From: Mikania micrantha
Taxonomy: Eukaryota > Streptophyta > Magnoliopsida > Asterales > Asteraceae
Assembly (NCBI GenBank): GCA_009363875.1
Contig: CM018687.1
Span: forward strand, 23,071,764 to 23,135,763
DNA: 64,000 nucleotides
Direction: 5' to 3'
Below the pieces are notes generated by a model. The model was not told the DNA's origin. It worked only from the letters and a program-made list of their open reading frames with translations, and did no database searches. The translations under genes and the position numbers were made by a program. Shown piece by piece: positions 22,617 to 35,131 of this stretch (the first letter of the stretch is position 1; each line of letters begins with the position of its first letter).

Positions 22617-25600
22617 ATGGCAAACCTAGTATTTGGAGACAAACATAATGTTTGTGCTTACTTGGATCCTGCAACCAAGAACGGTCAAGATTTCAGACCG
22701 ATGATCGAGTTTCTCAGGAGATCAAGGATTTATTATGCTATCTCCAATTCATGCCAGATATATAGATCTCATATTCAGAGCTTCTGGGGATCAGCTCGTG
22801 TTATTTCTGTTGATGAAGACTACGTTATCGATGCGAATGTGCTTGGTCAAGCAATTCGTATATCAGAGGCTGATATAAGGAGAGTGCTACAGTTTGGAGG
22901 TGAACCTGAAGGTGTAACTCTCATTCCTGAGAGGTGCATCAAAGGTTGTTTTCTTCGTATACGTTATTTTGGAGCTTATAACTCCATTTCTGTGAAGAAG
23001 GGAAAGCTGCCTCTCCTGTACAAATTCCTCGCTCATGTTCTACTTCACTGCCTTAGCATGAGGAAAGGCACGTTTGATGAGTTGAGGGATTTCATGCAAT
23101 CTGCCATGGTTGCTCTTATATTGAACAAACCATTCAATTTCTCTGGCATGATCTTCCGTTACATGTGTGACAATGTGACGAAGGCTAAGGATAGATTTTA
23201 CATGTATCCTAGGTTCGTACAAATGCTTATTGATGAGAGGTTGCCTGAAGGTTTATTACCCAGAGAAGCTGGAGATCTTCTGAAACTCAAGCATATGACT
23301 GATTCCAGCTTGGGTCAAGTCAGGGTTTACCAGAGGACTGGGGATGCTGTGTTGGAGAAAGAACTTATAGGTCATTGTGCCAGGGAAAATTATGTTGCGC
23401 CTGAGAATGATGCATGGAGGCATGATGAGTCAGAATCTGACAATGAAGATGTTGCAGCTCATGATGGTCAAGCACCACCTCCACCTCTACCAAGACAACA
23501 ACCAAGGAAGACTTCTAGTCAATCATCTCGATCTACTTCTCAAGCCAAATCATCACAAGAACAGAGTTCTCAAGAACCTTTGGAGGTTGATGTGTGTCTG
23601 AGATGCAGACAGAGACTGCTGTTGCTGGTGATGATGAAAGTGAATCTTCTGACACAGAGTCAGAGTATGAGATGGTACAGGAAGGAAACCAGATGGTGAG
23701 AAGGTTGAAAAGGAAGTTTGTTGAAAAGGCTGCAGAAGAAGAAAAGGCAGAAAAAGATGATCCTATCTTTATACCTGATGAGCCTGAGTCTTCTAAGCCG
23801 AAAAAAGATGAAGAGAATGGCAAAGAGAGGGCCATATGAGAAGAAAAACGCTAAGACTACTAAGACCACTGTGTCTTCACCTGTGATTTCTACTTCAGTT
23901 CCTACTTCTGTTTCTCCGATTGTTATTTCATCTTCTGTTTCAGTTTCTACTATTCATGCGCCTACTTTACAAACTCCTGAGTTTGTAAATGTAGCTACAT
24001 TTATGCCAGCTTTTGTAGAGACCACTACAGTTACTACATCTTTGCCAGAGACTTCTATTCCTCAGGATTCAATTCCTAGAGATGATGTGTATTTTCAGGG
24101 CTTGATGATCTGGGAGATATAAATTTTACAGTGAATTATGATGATACAGATCTTAAGCAAAGATTGGCTAGTCTTTCCAAAGAATTTGAGAGCTACAGGA
24201 AAGAAAAAGAGCAAAAGGTTGCTGAGATTGATGAGATTAAAGCTCAAATGGCTTTGATGATGAAGTGGAGAGAGGAGGATATGGAAGAGAAAGAAGAAGA
24301 AGATGCAAGACAAAATTTCTGAATTGGATTTCTTCATCAAACTACAATCTGAAGATATAGTTGATTTGAAGAATGAGAATACTGAGTTGAGGTTTAAGAT
24401 CAAATATTTGGAATCAAAGGTTACAAAGTCTGAAGCTTCTAGCTCAAGAGTTGAAAAAGTGGTGGTTGATGTAGATGAAGAGGAAGAGAATGTGGAAGAT
24501 GAAGAAGAAGAGGAGGTTGATTATGGTGATACTGACATTGATGAACATCCTTATGATTCTGATTTTGGTGGTGATGATGGGGCAGATGGGGTGGTGGTGC
24601 TGTGGAATTGCTGGAAGTGATAGTGGTTTAGATAGTGTGACCGGAGCTATAGTGGTTTATACTCCTTCCAAGCTTGCTACAGATGTTGTTCCAATTACTT
24701 CTGTATCTTCTGATAGGGCTAGGGATTGTACTGAAGTTGATTTTGAAGATTTAGATGCAATAGAACATCCCATGGCTATTCTTGATTACTCTCTGCCTAC
24801 TTTTCTTGATTTATTTAAAACGCATTCTGATATAGATTTGCAGAGAAATATTGTTGAAGTTCAAGTTTATCAAGAAAGAGAAGAAGGAGAAATTATGGAT
24901 GACTATTCAGTCAAGACTATCAGAATTTATTTGATGATGATGATGATGAATTGAGATTTGATTTTGAAGAAGATGAAGATACTGATTTATCTGATTTTGA
25001 TAAGGATGTTATTGATGAAGAGTTGCTGAATCTAAACATGATAAAGAAAATATTTGAAGCTGGAAGTATGTCAGGAACAACGTTAAATCCAGTTAAAGCT
25101 AAGACAAATTTGGATTACTGGAAGGAATTTCATGAGAAAACAAAGTATATCATTGATCACTTGCATTCTTTCAAGATTATGACTGAAGTATTTGAAGATA
25201 AAGATCCAGAAAACCTAACTAAACAATCCAAGAAGTTCAAGATTGGATCTAAATCCAAGATGATTGGAAGGATTATTAGTTATGGTTACTTTCATAACAT
25301 TCCAGGGAGTTTAATGAATAAGGGTTGTTATGTAGTGAAAAGAATAGATGGATGTCAATACTTTGGCAAAGCTACTGATCTTATGAGTTTACCATCGTTT
25401 GAATACAAAGCTCTTTCAAGATTGAGGATGATAAAGCCTATTCAGACTCGACACAATGAGATTTTTGAGAATCTATTGAAGAAAGAAGCTCGATTGGGAT
25501 GGAGTTTGTTGACACCACAATTCAGAGAAAGATTTAAAGATTATGTGAAGCCAAATGTTTTCAAGAGACCAAGACTTCGAAAGATGGAACAAGATTGGAA

Positions 25601-26106
25601 TCCATTCTTTAAATTTTGGTTTTTTTATGTGAGAGAACTTTGAAGGTGTAATGTGTGTAATTGTGTTAAAGCAAGATAATGATTGGAGAGTGATTCGGAT
25701 GCTTGATCCTATTTGGATTGTAAATTGCTCGAAAGATGATATTGATTTACTCAACACTGCAGAGATATATGCTGAAGCTGGTTATCATGATGTTGGAGTG
25801 AGCTACAAAGATATAGCAATTCAATATCAGACTATTGCACGAATGTGTTATACATTGGGTATACATTCTGGTTGCAATTGGAAAGATGTGAATTACCTTT
25901 ATACTGAATTGATGCAAGTTCAGAAGGAAAGAGATGAAAGGGCTGCTAAGGTTGAAGCAGAAAGATTGGCGAAAATACCACGTTCGGTTGTTATACGAGC
26001 GGTGGATAATGTTGTTGAAGAAGCTGGGGAATCAAGTGGAGTTAAAGACAGAGTTGAAAATACAGTTGAAGATAAAGTTGAAGAAAATGTTGAAGGCAAA
26101 GATTGA
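22617..26106 (+). pseudogene. Additional ORF (aORF) of Sirevirus B, frameshifted
   Basis: Function unknown. I start it at the ATG at 22617 (MANLVFGD), which directly follows the splice-like tract, rather than the upstream ATG at 22593. The N-terminal module (22617-23300, about 230 residues) is shared with the C aORF: a conserved FW, an IRRVLQ-like segment and MYPRFVQ near its end. The middle is acidic/Ser-rich with coiled-coil-like stretches (24140-24470) and Asp/Glu runs. The C-terminal module (25230-25900) matches A': YFH..., GCYV, then a Trp-rich end with GCNWKDV. A charged Glu/Val/Lys tail ends at 26106, close to the PPT. Frame changes near 23590, 23800, 24110, 24310, 24600, 24950 and 25640. 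No signal peptide or membrane helix. Confidence 0.78.
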
Positions 26107-26126
26107 AGATTTTGATAGCAAACATT

Positions 26127-26137
26127 TAGGGGGAGTT
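26127..26137 (+). other. Polypurine tract of Sirevirus B
   Basis: AGGGGGAGTT next to the LTR start TGTTAGTG; same form as in A' and C. Confidence 0.85.
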
Positions 26138-26680
26138 TGTTAGTGCATATTTGTAATTGTTTGCTATTCAAAAGTTGTATTTAATTTTGTTTTTGTAAAA
26201 GGTTCGGTTAGAATATGCAAAGGTTCGTTTGGCCCACGAACCACGGCATGTCAGCGAACCTATTGGAGTTGTTGGGGTTAGCAAACCTATAGGATGTCAA
26301 AGGTTCGGCGAACCTTTGATTGATTCTCATAGGTTCGTCTAGCGAATCTAAGGGTTCGTTCAGCGAATCTTAGGGTTCGGCTGGCAAACCTTAGGTTCGG
26401 CTAGCAGTAAAAGGTTCGCTGGTACAGTATCTATAAATAGCAGGTTTGTTTGTAGATCTGGACAGAACTTTTACAAAACATTCAGAACTATGTGTTAGAG
26501 AATTCTCTCTATTTTCTCTGTGTGAAATTTGAGTTCTTGTAATCATTGTTGATAATACAAGAAGTGTTTATTGATTTGCATGTGTTCCTTGGATTTATAC
26601 ATATCGACTATGGATTCCGCACGTGGTTGATAGTTTGTAGAGCTTGTGATTCGATCCTTAACGGTTTCACCAAACCAACA
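26138..26680 (+). mobile_element. 3' LTR of Sirevirus B (about 543 bp)
   Basis: Begins TGTTAGTGCAT. The end at CCAACA (26680) is inferred because sequence after it belongs to an inverted element. GGTTCG boxes (26200-26415) precede a TATA box (CTATAAATAG, 26431-26440). No second copy is available to define the end exactly. Confidence 0.7.
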
Positions 26681-28668
26681 GGAGGTCCTCAATCGAAAAT
26701 CGAAAAAATCAAACTTGCAGGTTCGGCACTGAAAACTGATGAAAGTGACGAACGTTTTTCACGAACCTGTTATTTATATGCGAACCTATTGACAAACCTT
26801 TTTCACGAACCTTTGACCAATCTGTTGACCGAACCTGTCAACGAACCTTCTCAGACGAACCTGTTCAAAACCTATTGACCTAACCTGTTGGACAAACCTA
26901 TCCAACGAACCTGTCCAATGAACCTGTCCAACGAATCTTCTCGCAAACCTATTAAGCGAATCTTTTAAAAATTTAATTTTTATTTAAAATTTCAAAACGA
27001 AACAATTTTTAATGTTTCAAAGTCAAAACAAATAATCAAAAATTATTGATTTAACATCTGATAAAAAACAAAATCTTTTTGTAATTTTTCAAATTTTTTA
27101 GAACAACTAAACTACAAATTTAACAAATCTAACTACAATAACAAAACAATCACATCCTTTTGTTTGAGAAAGATCCAGACATGAGATCATATCATATTAC
27201 AATTATCAACACATCTGATTTAATTAATGAATATATTTATTAGCAAATTACAATTCAAAGATGATTGTCAGTATATTTATCCTCTTTAAATTTAATTACT
27301 TAGTTAAGATATCAAGTAAAACAAAATTATCAAATACCTTATAATATCCATTTACTTGAACACATCCCCGGTTTGTGAATAACTAATCAAACACAAATGT
27401 TCTTGAAACTAATTACTTCAATTTTAAACTAGCTTGATCATGTAAAAAATAAAGCAGAATTTTTTTTGAAAATAACAAAATAGAAAGTAATTTGAATTTG
27501 TTCAAAATCTTGGAATCAAGGTTGATACTTACGTATTCTAAGATGATCTAGATAATCTACTAAAAATAATTTAAGATTAAGCTTTTAACAATTAGATCGA
27601 TTTTTTTATATACGCCGATATTGTCCAAATCTTAATCAAAACCAAGAAAACAAATTTGAATTGTTTAAAGCTATAACATTCAGGTCGGTACGTAAGCATA
27701 CGCTAAGAATGTTTCAGCTTTAAACTAAAATAAAAGAAAAACACAACTAGAATTTTTTTGAAAATTAAACACATGATCAAAAACTAGTAACCTGACTTTT
27801 GTTCAAAAAACATTTTGTAAGAAAATTACCACTCATTCAAGACAAAACTAAGTACTGTATTCTAAGCATTTGTTTCTTATAAAGCATAATCAAACTTTTG
27901 TCTAATTTCATCATAACTAAGTTATAAACCTACTAACACATCAAACTTAGTAATTGTAACTGCTCTTTATGTGTATGTTTTGTATGATACAAATGTGCTT
28001 CCAATTGCAAACAATGTGCTATCATTTCTCACTTGGTCAACTCAACTTCTTAAAATTTAAAATTTTTAATTTTTGTGTTTTTGATTTTTTTCAAATGTTT
28101 TTGTATTTTTCAAAATTTTCTCCCCTAAAAACTAAAACAAAAACCAACACAAAATTAAAATATCTGATGTTAATTCAATAAGAAATGATTAAGAAGGAGG
28201 TTGATTTGGAATTACCTCACCCATGACCCGTATGCCATTTCATTTGAGCAAATACTCAAAACGATTTTTATCAAAGGCCTTGGTGAGAAGGTCTGCTCTT
28301 TGCTCATTAGTATGTATCTTCACCACATCAATAAGTTACTTTTCATAGCAATTGCGTATGAAATGAAACCTAATATCAATGTGTTTGGATCGTGAATGAT
28401 ACACATGATTCTTGGTTATAGCAATAGCAGCCTCGTTGTCAACATGAATCGGGGTAGTCAGAAAATTCAAACCGTAGTCTCTCATCTGTTGTTGTATCCA
28501 CAAAACTTGTGAACAACAACTGGCAGTCGCTACATACTCAGCCTCACAGGTTGAAGTAAGTAGCAACAGATGTTTGCTTTTTGCACTACCAAGAAACTAA
28601 ACGCTCCCCTAAAAATTGTGCACCTCCAATTGTGGATTTAGCATCAATCTTACATCCTCCAATTAGAA
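26681..28668 (-). mobile_element. Sirevirus B' fragment, inverted: spacer and RNase H
   Basis: Its complement aligns with 20040-22000 of Sirevirus B: GGTTCG-rich part (26690-26960), AT-rich spacer with both hairpins, PPT-like motif (28119-28131) and RNase H. It starts directly at the 3' LTR of B and ends inside RNase H. Divergence from B is substantial, so it is a separate insertion of the family, not a recent inverted duplication. Confidence 0.8.
28195..28668 (-). pseudogene. pol: RNase H fragment of Sirevirus B'
   Basis: Minus-strand RNase H C-terminal sequence: a GGAQFLGERLVSW-like segment, CEAEYVATASC, and the conserved end KHIDIRFHFIR. The frame is broken near 28560 and there is a stop near 28336. 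It lacks the N-terminal part and everything upstream. Confidence 0.85.
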
Positions 28669-28852
28669 AAGTTTTTTTTAGTTATTTGGGAGTTCCTTTT
28701 GATTTATCTATCTATTATATGTAATGGTTTTTAGAGACATAGGGTGTCGGCTTTCATCCATCACCTTTATTACAGTATTTCCACGAATATGAATTTGGTG
28801 GACAACATGTTTGTACTACATCATTTTCGAATAGAGAGTTTTGAATACAAGG
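28669..28852. other. Unassigned sequence
   Basis: 184 bp between the B' RNase H fragment and a B-type LTR start. I recognise no coding or repeat feature. Confidence 0.5.
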
Positions 28853-29110
28853 TGTTAGTGCATATATGTAATAGTTGCTATTCAAAACTGTAAATTATTC
28901 AAAGTTTGTAAAGGTTCGTTTGATAGGTTTGGCTAAGGTTCGTCTGGCCCACGAACCTAGGCAGGTTCGGCGAACCTACAACCTAGAAAGGTTGGCGAAC
29001 CTATAGGTTCGTCAACATAGGTTTCGCCCAGCGAACCGAAGGGTTCGGCTGGCGAACCTAGAGGTTTCGGCTATTGATAGGTTCGGCTGACAGTGTGTTG
29101 TATATATCAA
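28853..29110 (+). mobile_element. Truncated B-type LTR
   Basis: Starts TGTTAGTGCATAT and follows the B LTR through its GGTTCG-rich half to a TATA-like TGTATATATC. Similarity then stops. No PPT precedes it. Confidence 0.7.
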
Positions 29111-29599
29111 CTTTTAGAGAGATTGGATGTAACATCAGTGCCGGACACGTTGCCAGAACAGTGATCGCAAGAGTAAGTTGTACAGTAACTCAGGTACACA
29201 TTACGTGAAACTATGGTTATGCTATTTACACTTAATGCTTAACTCTAAGCTATTATGCGATTGTATGAAATCTGATTAAAACCTTAGGGTCTAACAGTCA
29301 GAAACATATCAGACAACACAGAACTGACACACAGATACTAGATTGGATGCTATTATGTATAAACGTATGTGAGGTTAAACAAAACGAAATCATAACGGTT
29401 GTTGTTACGGAATGCTAAACAGACGAATTATTCGTATAGGTGACGATTTGTACGAATGATTCTGAGAGTTTAACGTTCTGAAATAATGACTGAAAAGTAG
29501 AAAAAAAAAGTTGGAAAGCCAAACCATCGTCGTGTTCGTTCGAATGACGATTCGAACGAATACGCGCAATGGCGACGTTCCGACGAAACGAAAACGAAA
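29111..29599. other. Unassigned sequence before the decayed gypsy gag
   Basis: About 490 bp with no convincing ORF. It could be diverged LTR/leader of the gypsy element that follows. A CpG-rich stretch with ATTCG/CGAAT pairs lies near 29530-29570. Confidence 0.4.
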
Positions 29600-32500
29600 C
29601 GAACGACAATAAATTTAAGGAAATAAAATATTTTGCTGCTGGTTCTTTTAGCAAGCGGGGCTTAACATGGTGGAACTCCCAAATACGAGCAAGAGGCAGG
29701 GATGAAGCTATGGCAATGCCCTGTGGCAGAATTCAAACTTCTTCTGAGGAACGAATTCTGTCCGAAGCATGAAATTCAAAAGCTGGAAGTAGAGCTTTCG
29801 AACCACGTAATGAAGGGAGCCGATCATATGACTTTCACCACACGCTACCATGAGCTAGTAGCCTTGGTGCCAGAGATGGTGCCAACTTTGGAAAAGCTGA
29901 TAGACGATATGTAGTGGGTTTATTTACCCTCCTGCATTCAAAGCATTGTACTAGCTGCAAATCCTGCAACACTAGAGTCAGCCATTTCTCTTTCAGCTAA
30001 ACTTACAAGTGTGATGGTAAAGTCAGGAGTCCTGAAAGATGACACAGGGAAAACCAAGGAAGCAATAACAAAGAAACCTGAGTATCACCAATAGAAGAAG
30101 CAAAAGGTCGTTAAGAACTATGCGGCCGTCACTCCTCTGAGACAAGCTGCAGCACACTGTCAATCCTGCACTCAAGAATTGTGTGGGAGTGCATCCTCAG
30201 TGCACACATTGCAAGTACCATCATCATCCTACTGCACAATGTAGGAAATGCACTAACTGTTGTCGATTTGGCCACTGGGTTGCAAATTGCCGCTTTACTG
30301 CAATGCAAGCTACCAACACTGCTGCCAGAGCACTACCTCCACCACCACACAAACCCAGGCACAACAACAAAAACCGAGGATGCTACAACTGTGGAGAAAT
30401 GGGTCATTTCTCCTAGATTGTCCGAAGAGATTGCAACAAGGAGCACAAGCACCTCGCGGGACGATTTTTGTCATGGAGCCAATGCTGCACGCCAAGACCT
30501 TAATGTGGTCACTGGTACATTTCTTTTACATGACTCTATGCATTTATACTCTTGACACTCGTGCAGACCAGAATTTTATTTAATCTGATTTTGCACGACA
30601 ACTTAGTCTTACTGAGGAACCTTTAGTTCCCCTTACATTAAGAAGTAGCGAACGGGAAGCAAATTACAGTTAGCACTATACTTAGGAAGGACTGCCCACT
30701 TACACTCACAGATCATACATTTACCATCGACTTGTTATCGATGGAGTTGGGCAGTTTCGACATCATCGTGGGGATGGACTGGCTATCACTCATTAGAGTT
30801 GAAGTCATCTGTTCCAAAAAGCTACTTCGGATTCCAGTGACGAATGATCGTGTATTGGAAGTTCGTGGGGATCAAGCAAAGAGAAGCGTAAAGATCATAT
30901 CTTGCATCAAGGCCCGTAAGTGTCTACAAAAGAAATGCATAGCTTTCTTTGGCTCATGGGGGGAGAAGGAGAAAGACAAGAAAACGATACAGACGTGCCG
31001 ATAGTAAAGGAATACCCTGAGGTATTTCCTGAAGATCTTACCGGTTTGCCACCTGTGCGACTGGTTGAGTTTCGTATTGATCTGATTCCTGGAGCAACAC
31101 CATGTTGCTAAATCTCCTACAGGTTAGCACCTTCGAAGATGCAGCAGGATTGTCGAAACACAACTACAGGAGCTACTCGACAAAGGTTTCATCCGACCAA
31201 GCTACTCTCCTTGGGGAGCTCCGGTTTTGTTCGTGAAAAAGAAGGATGGATCTTTTCCTATGTGCAAAGACTATAAGGGATAAACAAACTAACCATCAAG
31301 AATTGGTATCCACTACCGAGGATTGATGATTTGTTTGATCAATTGCAAGGAGCTCAGTACTTTTCAAAGATCAATCTATGTTCCAGATACCACCAGCTCA
31401 GAGTACAAGACGAAGACATACCAAAGAGGCGTTTCGTACCAGATATGGGCATTATGAGTTTTTATGGTGATGCCTTTTGGGTTGACGAATGCACCCGCGG
31501 TTTCATGGATCTCATGAACCGAGTGTGCATGTCGTATTTAGATCAATTTGTTATTGTTTTCATTGATGACAATGTATTGATCTATTCTAAAAGCAAAGCA
31601 GGAACACGAGTAACATCTTAGAAACGATCTTGGAACTGTTAAAGGAAGAGAAACTCTATGCCAAATTCTCTAAATGTGAATTCTGGTTAAAAGACGTTCA
31701 ATTTCTGGGACACGTAGTTAACAGTGAGGGAATACATGTTGATCCTGCCAAGATCGAAGCAATAAAGGATTGGGACACTCCGAAGACACCGACGGAGATA
31801 CGTTCTTACTAGGGTTAGCAGGCTATTACAGAAGGTTCATCTCGAAATTTTCTAAGAGCCCTACCAACTCACAAAGCTAAACAAAAAGCGAGCCTTTTGT
31901 TTGGGAGCAAAGAAAGAAAGAATGCCTTTCAGACTTTGAAGCAAAGACTATGTGGATGTCTCCGATCTTATATCTCTCCCAGACGGTTGTGATGACTTGT
32001 AGTGTACTGTGATGCATCCCATCAGGGACTCGGCTGTGTACTGATACGAGCGAGACAAAGTTATCGCGTATGCCTCGAGACAACTGACGATTCATGAGAA
32101 GAATTACACTACTCATGATCTGGAACTGGAAGCTGTGATATTCGCTTTAAAGATCTGGAGACATTACTTATATGGCACCAAGTGTACCATATTCACTGAT
32201 CACAGGAGTCTACAAAACATATTCGATCAGAAGGAACTCAACATGCGACACGTTGGGTTGAGCTTTGAATGATTACGACTGTGTAAATCAAGTACCATAC
32301 GGGCAAGAAAACGTTGTAGCTGATGCATGAGTCTGAAGGAACGGATCAAACCCTTGCGCGTGAGGGCAATGGGAATGACGGTGCAGACAAGCTTACGCGA
32401 CAACATCATTCAAGCATAACAAGAGGTTCTTGAACGTGACAAACCTAAAGAAAGAACTAGATTGTGGAGTGGAAAAACATTTGGAAACAAAGCTGATGGA

Positions 32501-32889
32501 ATCATTATACAAGGATCGCGTATGGATTCCTGCAGTAGATGAGTTAAGGAAACTATTTTTGATGGAGCACACAAGACAAAGTACTCTATGCCTCCTGGGC
32601 TGATAAAATGTATCAAGACTTACAGGCGTTTTATTGGTAGCCGGGTATGAAGAAAGACATAGCTGAGTATGTTGGTCGATGTTCACGTTGGCTAAGGTGA
32701 AGGCGGAACACAGAAAACCGTTTAGGTTTACTGGAAAAAATGAAATTCAATTTGGAAGTTGGGAACAGATAGCTATGGACTTTGTTACTAAGCTACCCCG
32801 CACTTCCAGTGGGCATGACACTATTTGGGTTATCCTTGATCGATTAACAAAATCTACTCATTTCTTGCTGATGCGAGAAACTTACATGA
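29600..32889 (+). pseudogene. gag-pol: Decayed Ty3/gypsy gag-pol, ends at an assembly gap
   Basis: Same domain order as the Tekay ORF at 57611-62161 but a different family. Gag enters at the GLTWWNS motif (near 29660), with its first ~120 residues missing. Zinc knuckles: CTNCCRFGHWVANC (30249-30290) and a truncated CYNCGEMGHF (near 30382). The protease site reads DTRAD instead of DTGAD (near 30556). RT has a degraded core but keeps FIDD (near 31563). RNase H lies about 31990-32330, and integrase fragments (WEQIAMDFVTKLP near 32760) run into the Ns. There are many frameshifts and stops. Both LTRs are missing or unrecognised. Confidence 0.85.
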
Positions 32890-32989
32890 NNNNNNNNNNN
32901 NNNNNNNNNNNNNNNNNNNNNNNNNNNNNNNNNNNNNNNNNNNNNNNNNNNNNNNNNNNNNNNNNNNNNNNNNNNNNNNNNNNNNNNNN
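32890..32989. other. Assembly gap, 100 N
   Basis: Exactly 100 N, a common placeholder for a gap of unknown size. Left: decayed gypsy integrase. Right: Tekay LTR starting at the equivalent of 54627, so about 640 bp of LTR1 plus unknown sequence is missing. Confidence 0.98.
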
Positions 32990-34299
32990 GATAAGAACCA
33001 ATGTGTCCGCTTTCCCTTGTTGTGATCACCAGCACTCACGCTAATGAATATGATACTTGATGCGTTTATAAGTTTGTTTACAACAATAGACACCATGTTT
33101 ATGAACCTTACTTTAACCGAACGTGTTAATGCCTTATTTGATAAAACCTTGATTTAATCCATGAATTAAATCCTTTGTTTTGAATACCATTAATGAATCT
33201 CTTGATTTGAATACCAAGAAATGAATCCCTTGATTTGAATACCATGAAATGAACCTCTTGATTTGAATGCCATGAAATAGTGACCTTGTACAATAACAAG
33301 GTTTATGACAAAAAGCTTGTAAAAAATCCGTTATTTAAAAGAACTTATCATTTTATAAATCCATTTGAGTAAACCTGCTATAAAACGTTTCAAATATCTT
33401 TTATAAAACCCCCTTAGAAAAAGATTAATAGTTGAAAAATCCTTAAAAACGATTGATGAATTCCTTGAAACATTTGATGAATCCCTTGGATTCGTAAAAT
33501 GAACCTGAAATTTTATAAAATACACACATCTTGTATAAATGAAATACAATTGTAAATAAGGGTTTGATCACGTGTTCCACCCCAAAACAGTTATAAAACA
33601 TTAAAAGAGGGTCTAATGTTCTCACATGTCTGCAGTAGACTCTGAACTAAAACAGATAGCAAGTAGCAAACAGGACTTCTAATTGGTTCCTATATCATTG
33701 TAATCATACATAAGATATAAGATTTATAATTGTATAGACTTGATTCGTTGATTGACTTATGTTCTCTTGAACTTGATTAACACTTGTATACATGATCTCA
33801 TGATTATGATTATCGTGAAAACTTGAAAGTTATGATTGAGTTACTTGTTTGATCATGGGTCCAAGAAAAGAATGTGTGATGTCCTGTTATGCACAACTTG
33901 TTTGCACAACATCACATGTGTTTAAGAGTTTGATAAACCATTGATTACACATGACTTATGAAAAGATGTTCCAATTGTTTTAAGACCTTGTGATTGTGAA
34001 TTGATCTTCATGATTTTTTTTGTAAAGTTATGAACTTAACTCAATTGAGATCAATTGCCAATTCCCTTGAGTTGTGGCCACATTATGGGCCTTACGCCCA
34101 TAATTATGATAGGCTCAAATAGAGGTTCATGGGCTCCTATGTTATCAAGGGCCAATTGGTTGTGCTATTGGGCCAATTAAAGATCTTAATGGGCCAAGCT
34201 ATCTTAATTTGCTTGGTTTAAGTCTATGGGCCGAGTACTAATAAGATTGGGCCTTGTAACATTGAGTTGGGCCGAATAGGTTTGGGCTGCCACCTTAGG

Positions 34300-34890
34300 C
34301 ACGAACCTATTGGGTTCAAGGGCCTAGTTCGTGAAGCTAGTGATGGTCGAGGGTTCGGCCAACGAGCATAACAAGGTTCGGCTCTAGTGGAGGGGCGAGC
34401 ATGGTTCGGCCAATGAAACTGATGAAGGTTCGGTGATAGCCAGGTGCTTCGTGATACACCCAAGGTTCGGTCCCTAGTGATAATACATAGATTAAGCCAT
34501 AGGTTCGACAACTAGGGTTCGCAAGTCAAGCATGAGGGTTCGGTAAATGTTTCATCCACAATGAAGATCGTTGTCCTGCAACAAATGGTTCGCAAGGGTT
34601 CGCTGGTCACCTGTTAGTTCGGCTAATGAAGCTGGAGTCCAAATGTTCGCTAACCCAGAATGGGTTCGGCTACCACTCTATGGTTACTATGGTTCGCGAC
34701 TTGATTCAAAAGATTCGTGGCATCATAATGGTTCGTTTGAATGCATGCTTGGTTTGGCACAGGCTCGTGAGAACATTCTGGGTTCGGCTGTAACCCAACG
34801 AACCAACACCAGAAAAGGTTCGCTTTGGGTGTCGCTATGTTCTAAGGTTCGGCCAGGAAACCCTAATGGGTTCGTTCACCTGGTTCCCCA
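34300..34890. repeat. GGTTCG box array in Tekay LTR1
   Basis: Counterpart of 4730-5300 and 55940-56540. Several boxes here have lost one base compared with LTR2. Confidence 0.85.
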
Positions 34891-35126
34891 CCGACCTGTT
34901 CATCTGCACCACCACCATCGCATTGGAGCTGTTCCAGGTCTTTATCTAAGCTGATCTACATCAAAGAATGTTTCTACACATCCGAGAACTCGAAGAGTAA
35001 TGCATAGAAACGGTTATGTGTGTGTTTAACAAACCCACAAACGAAAACCCTAATCTCGTGATTATTCAAAGCATCAATACCTGGTCGTTTTTGGCTGGAT
35101 GATCTACGAAACTCTTGTCTTTCGTG

Positions 35127-35131
35127 TAGAT
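35127..35131. repeat. Target-site duplication TAGAT (left copy)
   Basis: Repeated at 46842-46846. LTR2 has a single TAGAT at 56763-56767, the empty site. Confidence 0.95.

Larger units (their letters stand above)
15224..26680 (+). mobile_element. Sirevirus B (Ty1/copia), 5'-truncated and RT-deleted
   Basis: Plus-strand order: gag without its start, protease, integrase, a remnant of RT, RNase H, a 2.1 kb structured spacer, aORF, PPT and 3' LTR (26138-26680). No 5' LTR or primer site of this family is present. It differs from A at the protein level (roughly half of gag residues) and has a different LTR (TGTTAGTGC) and box type (GGTTCG). It is not autonomous. Confidence 0.85.
32990..35131 (-). 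mobile_element. Tekay LTR1, first part
   Basis: Aligns with 54627-56767 of LTR2. Contains the 30 bp repeat and the GGTTCG array (34300-34890). Differences from LTR2 are largely one-base indels in short homopolymers. ORFs here are not genes. Confidence 0.92.

Noticed and set aside
20485..28190. Recent inverted duplication of one locus
   Set aside because: The arms are too diverged and have separate element contexts; two independent insertions fit better.
34224..34954. ORFs of 95 and 127 aa in the Tekay LTR
   Set aside because: They read through the GGTTCG array and are broken differently in LTR2; no constraint.
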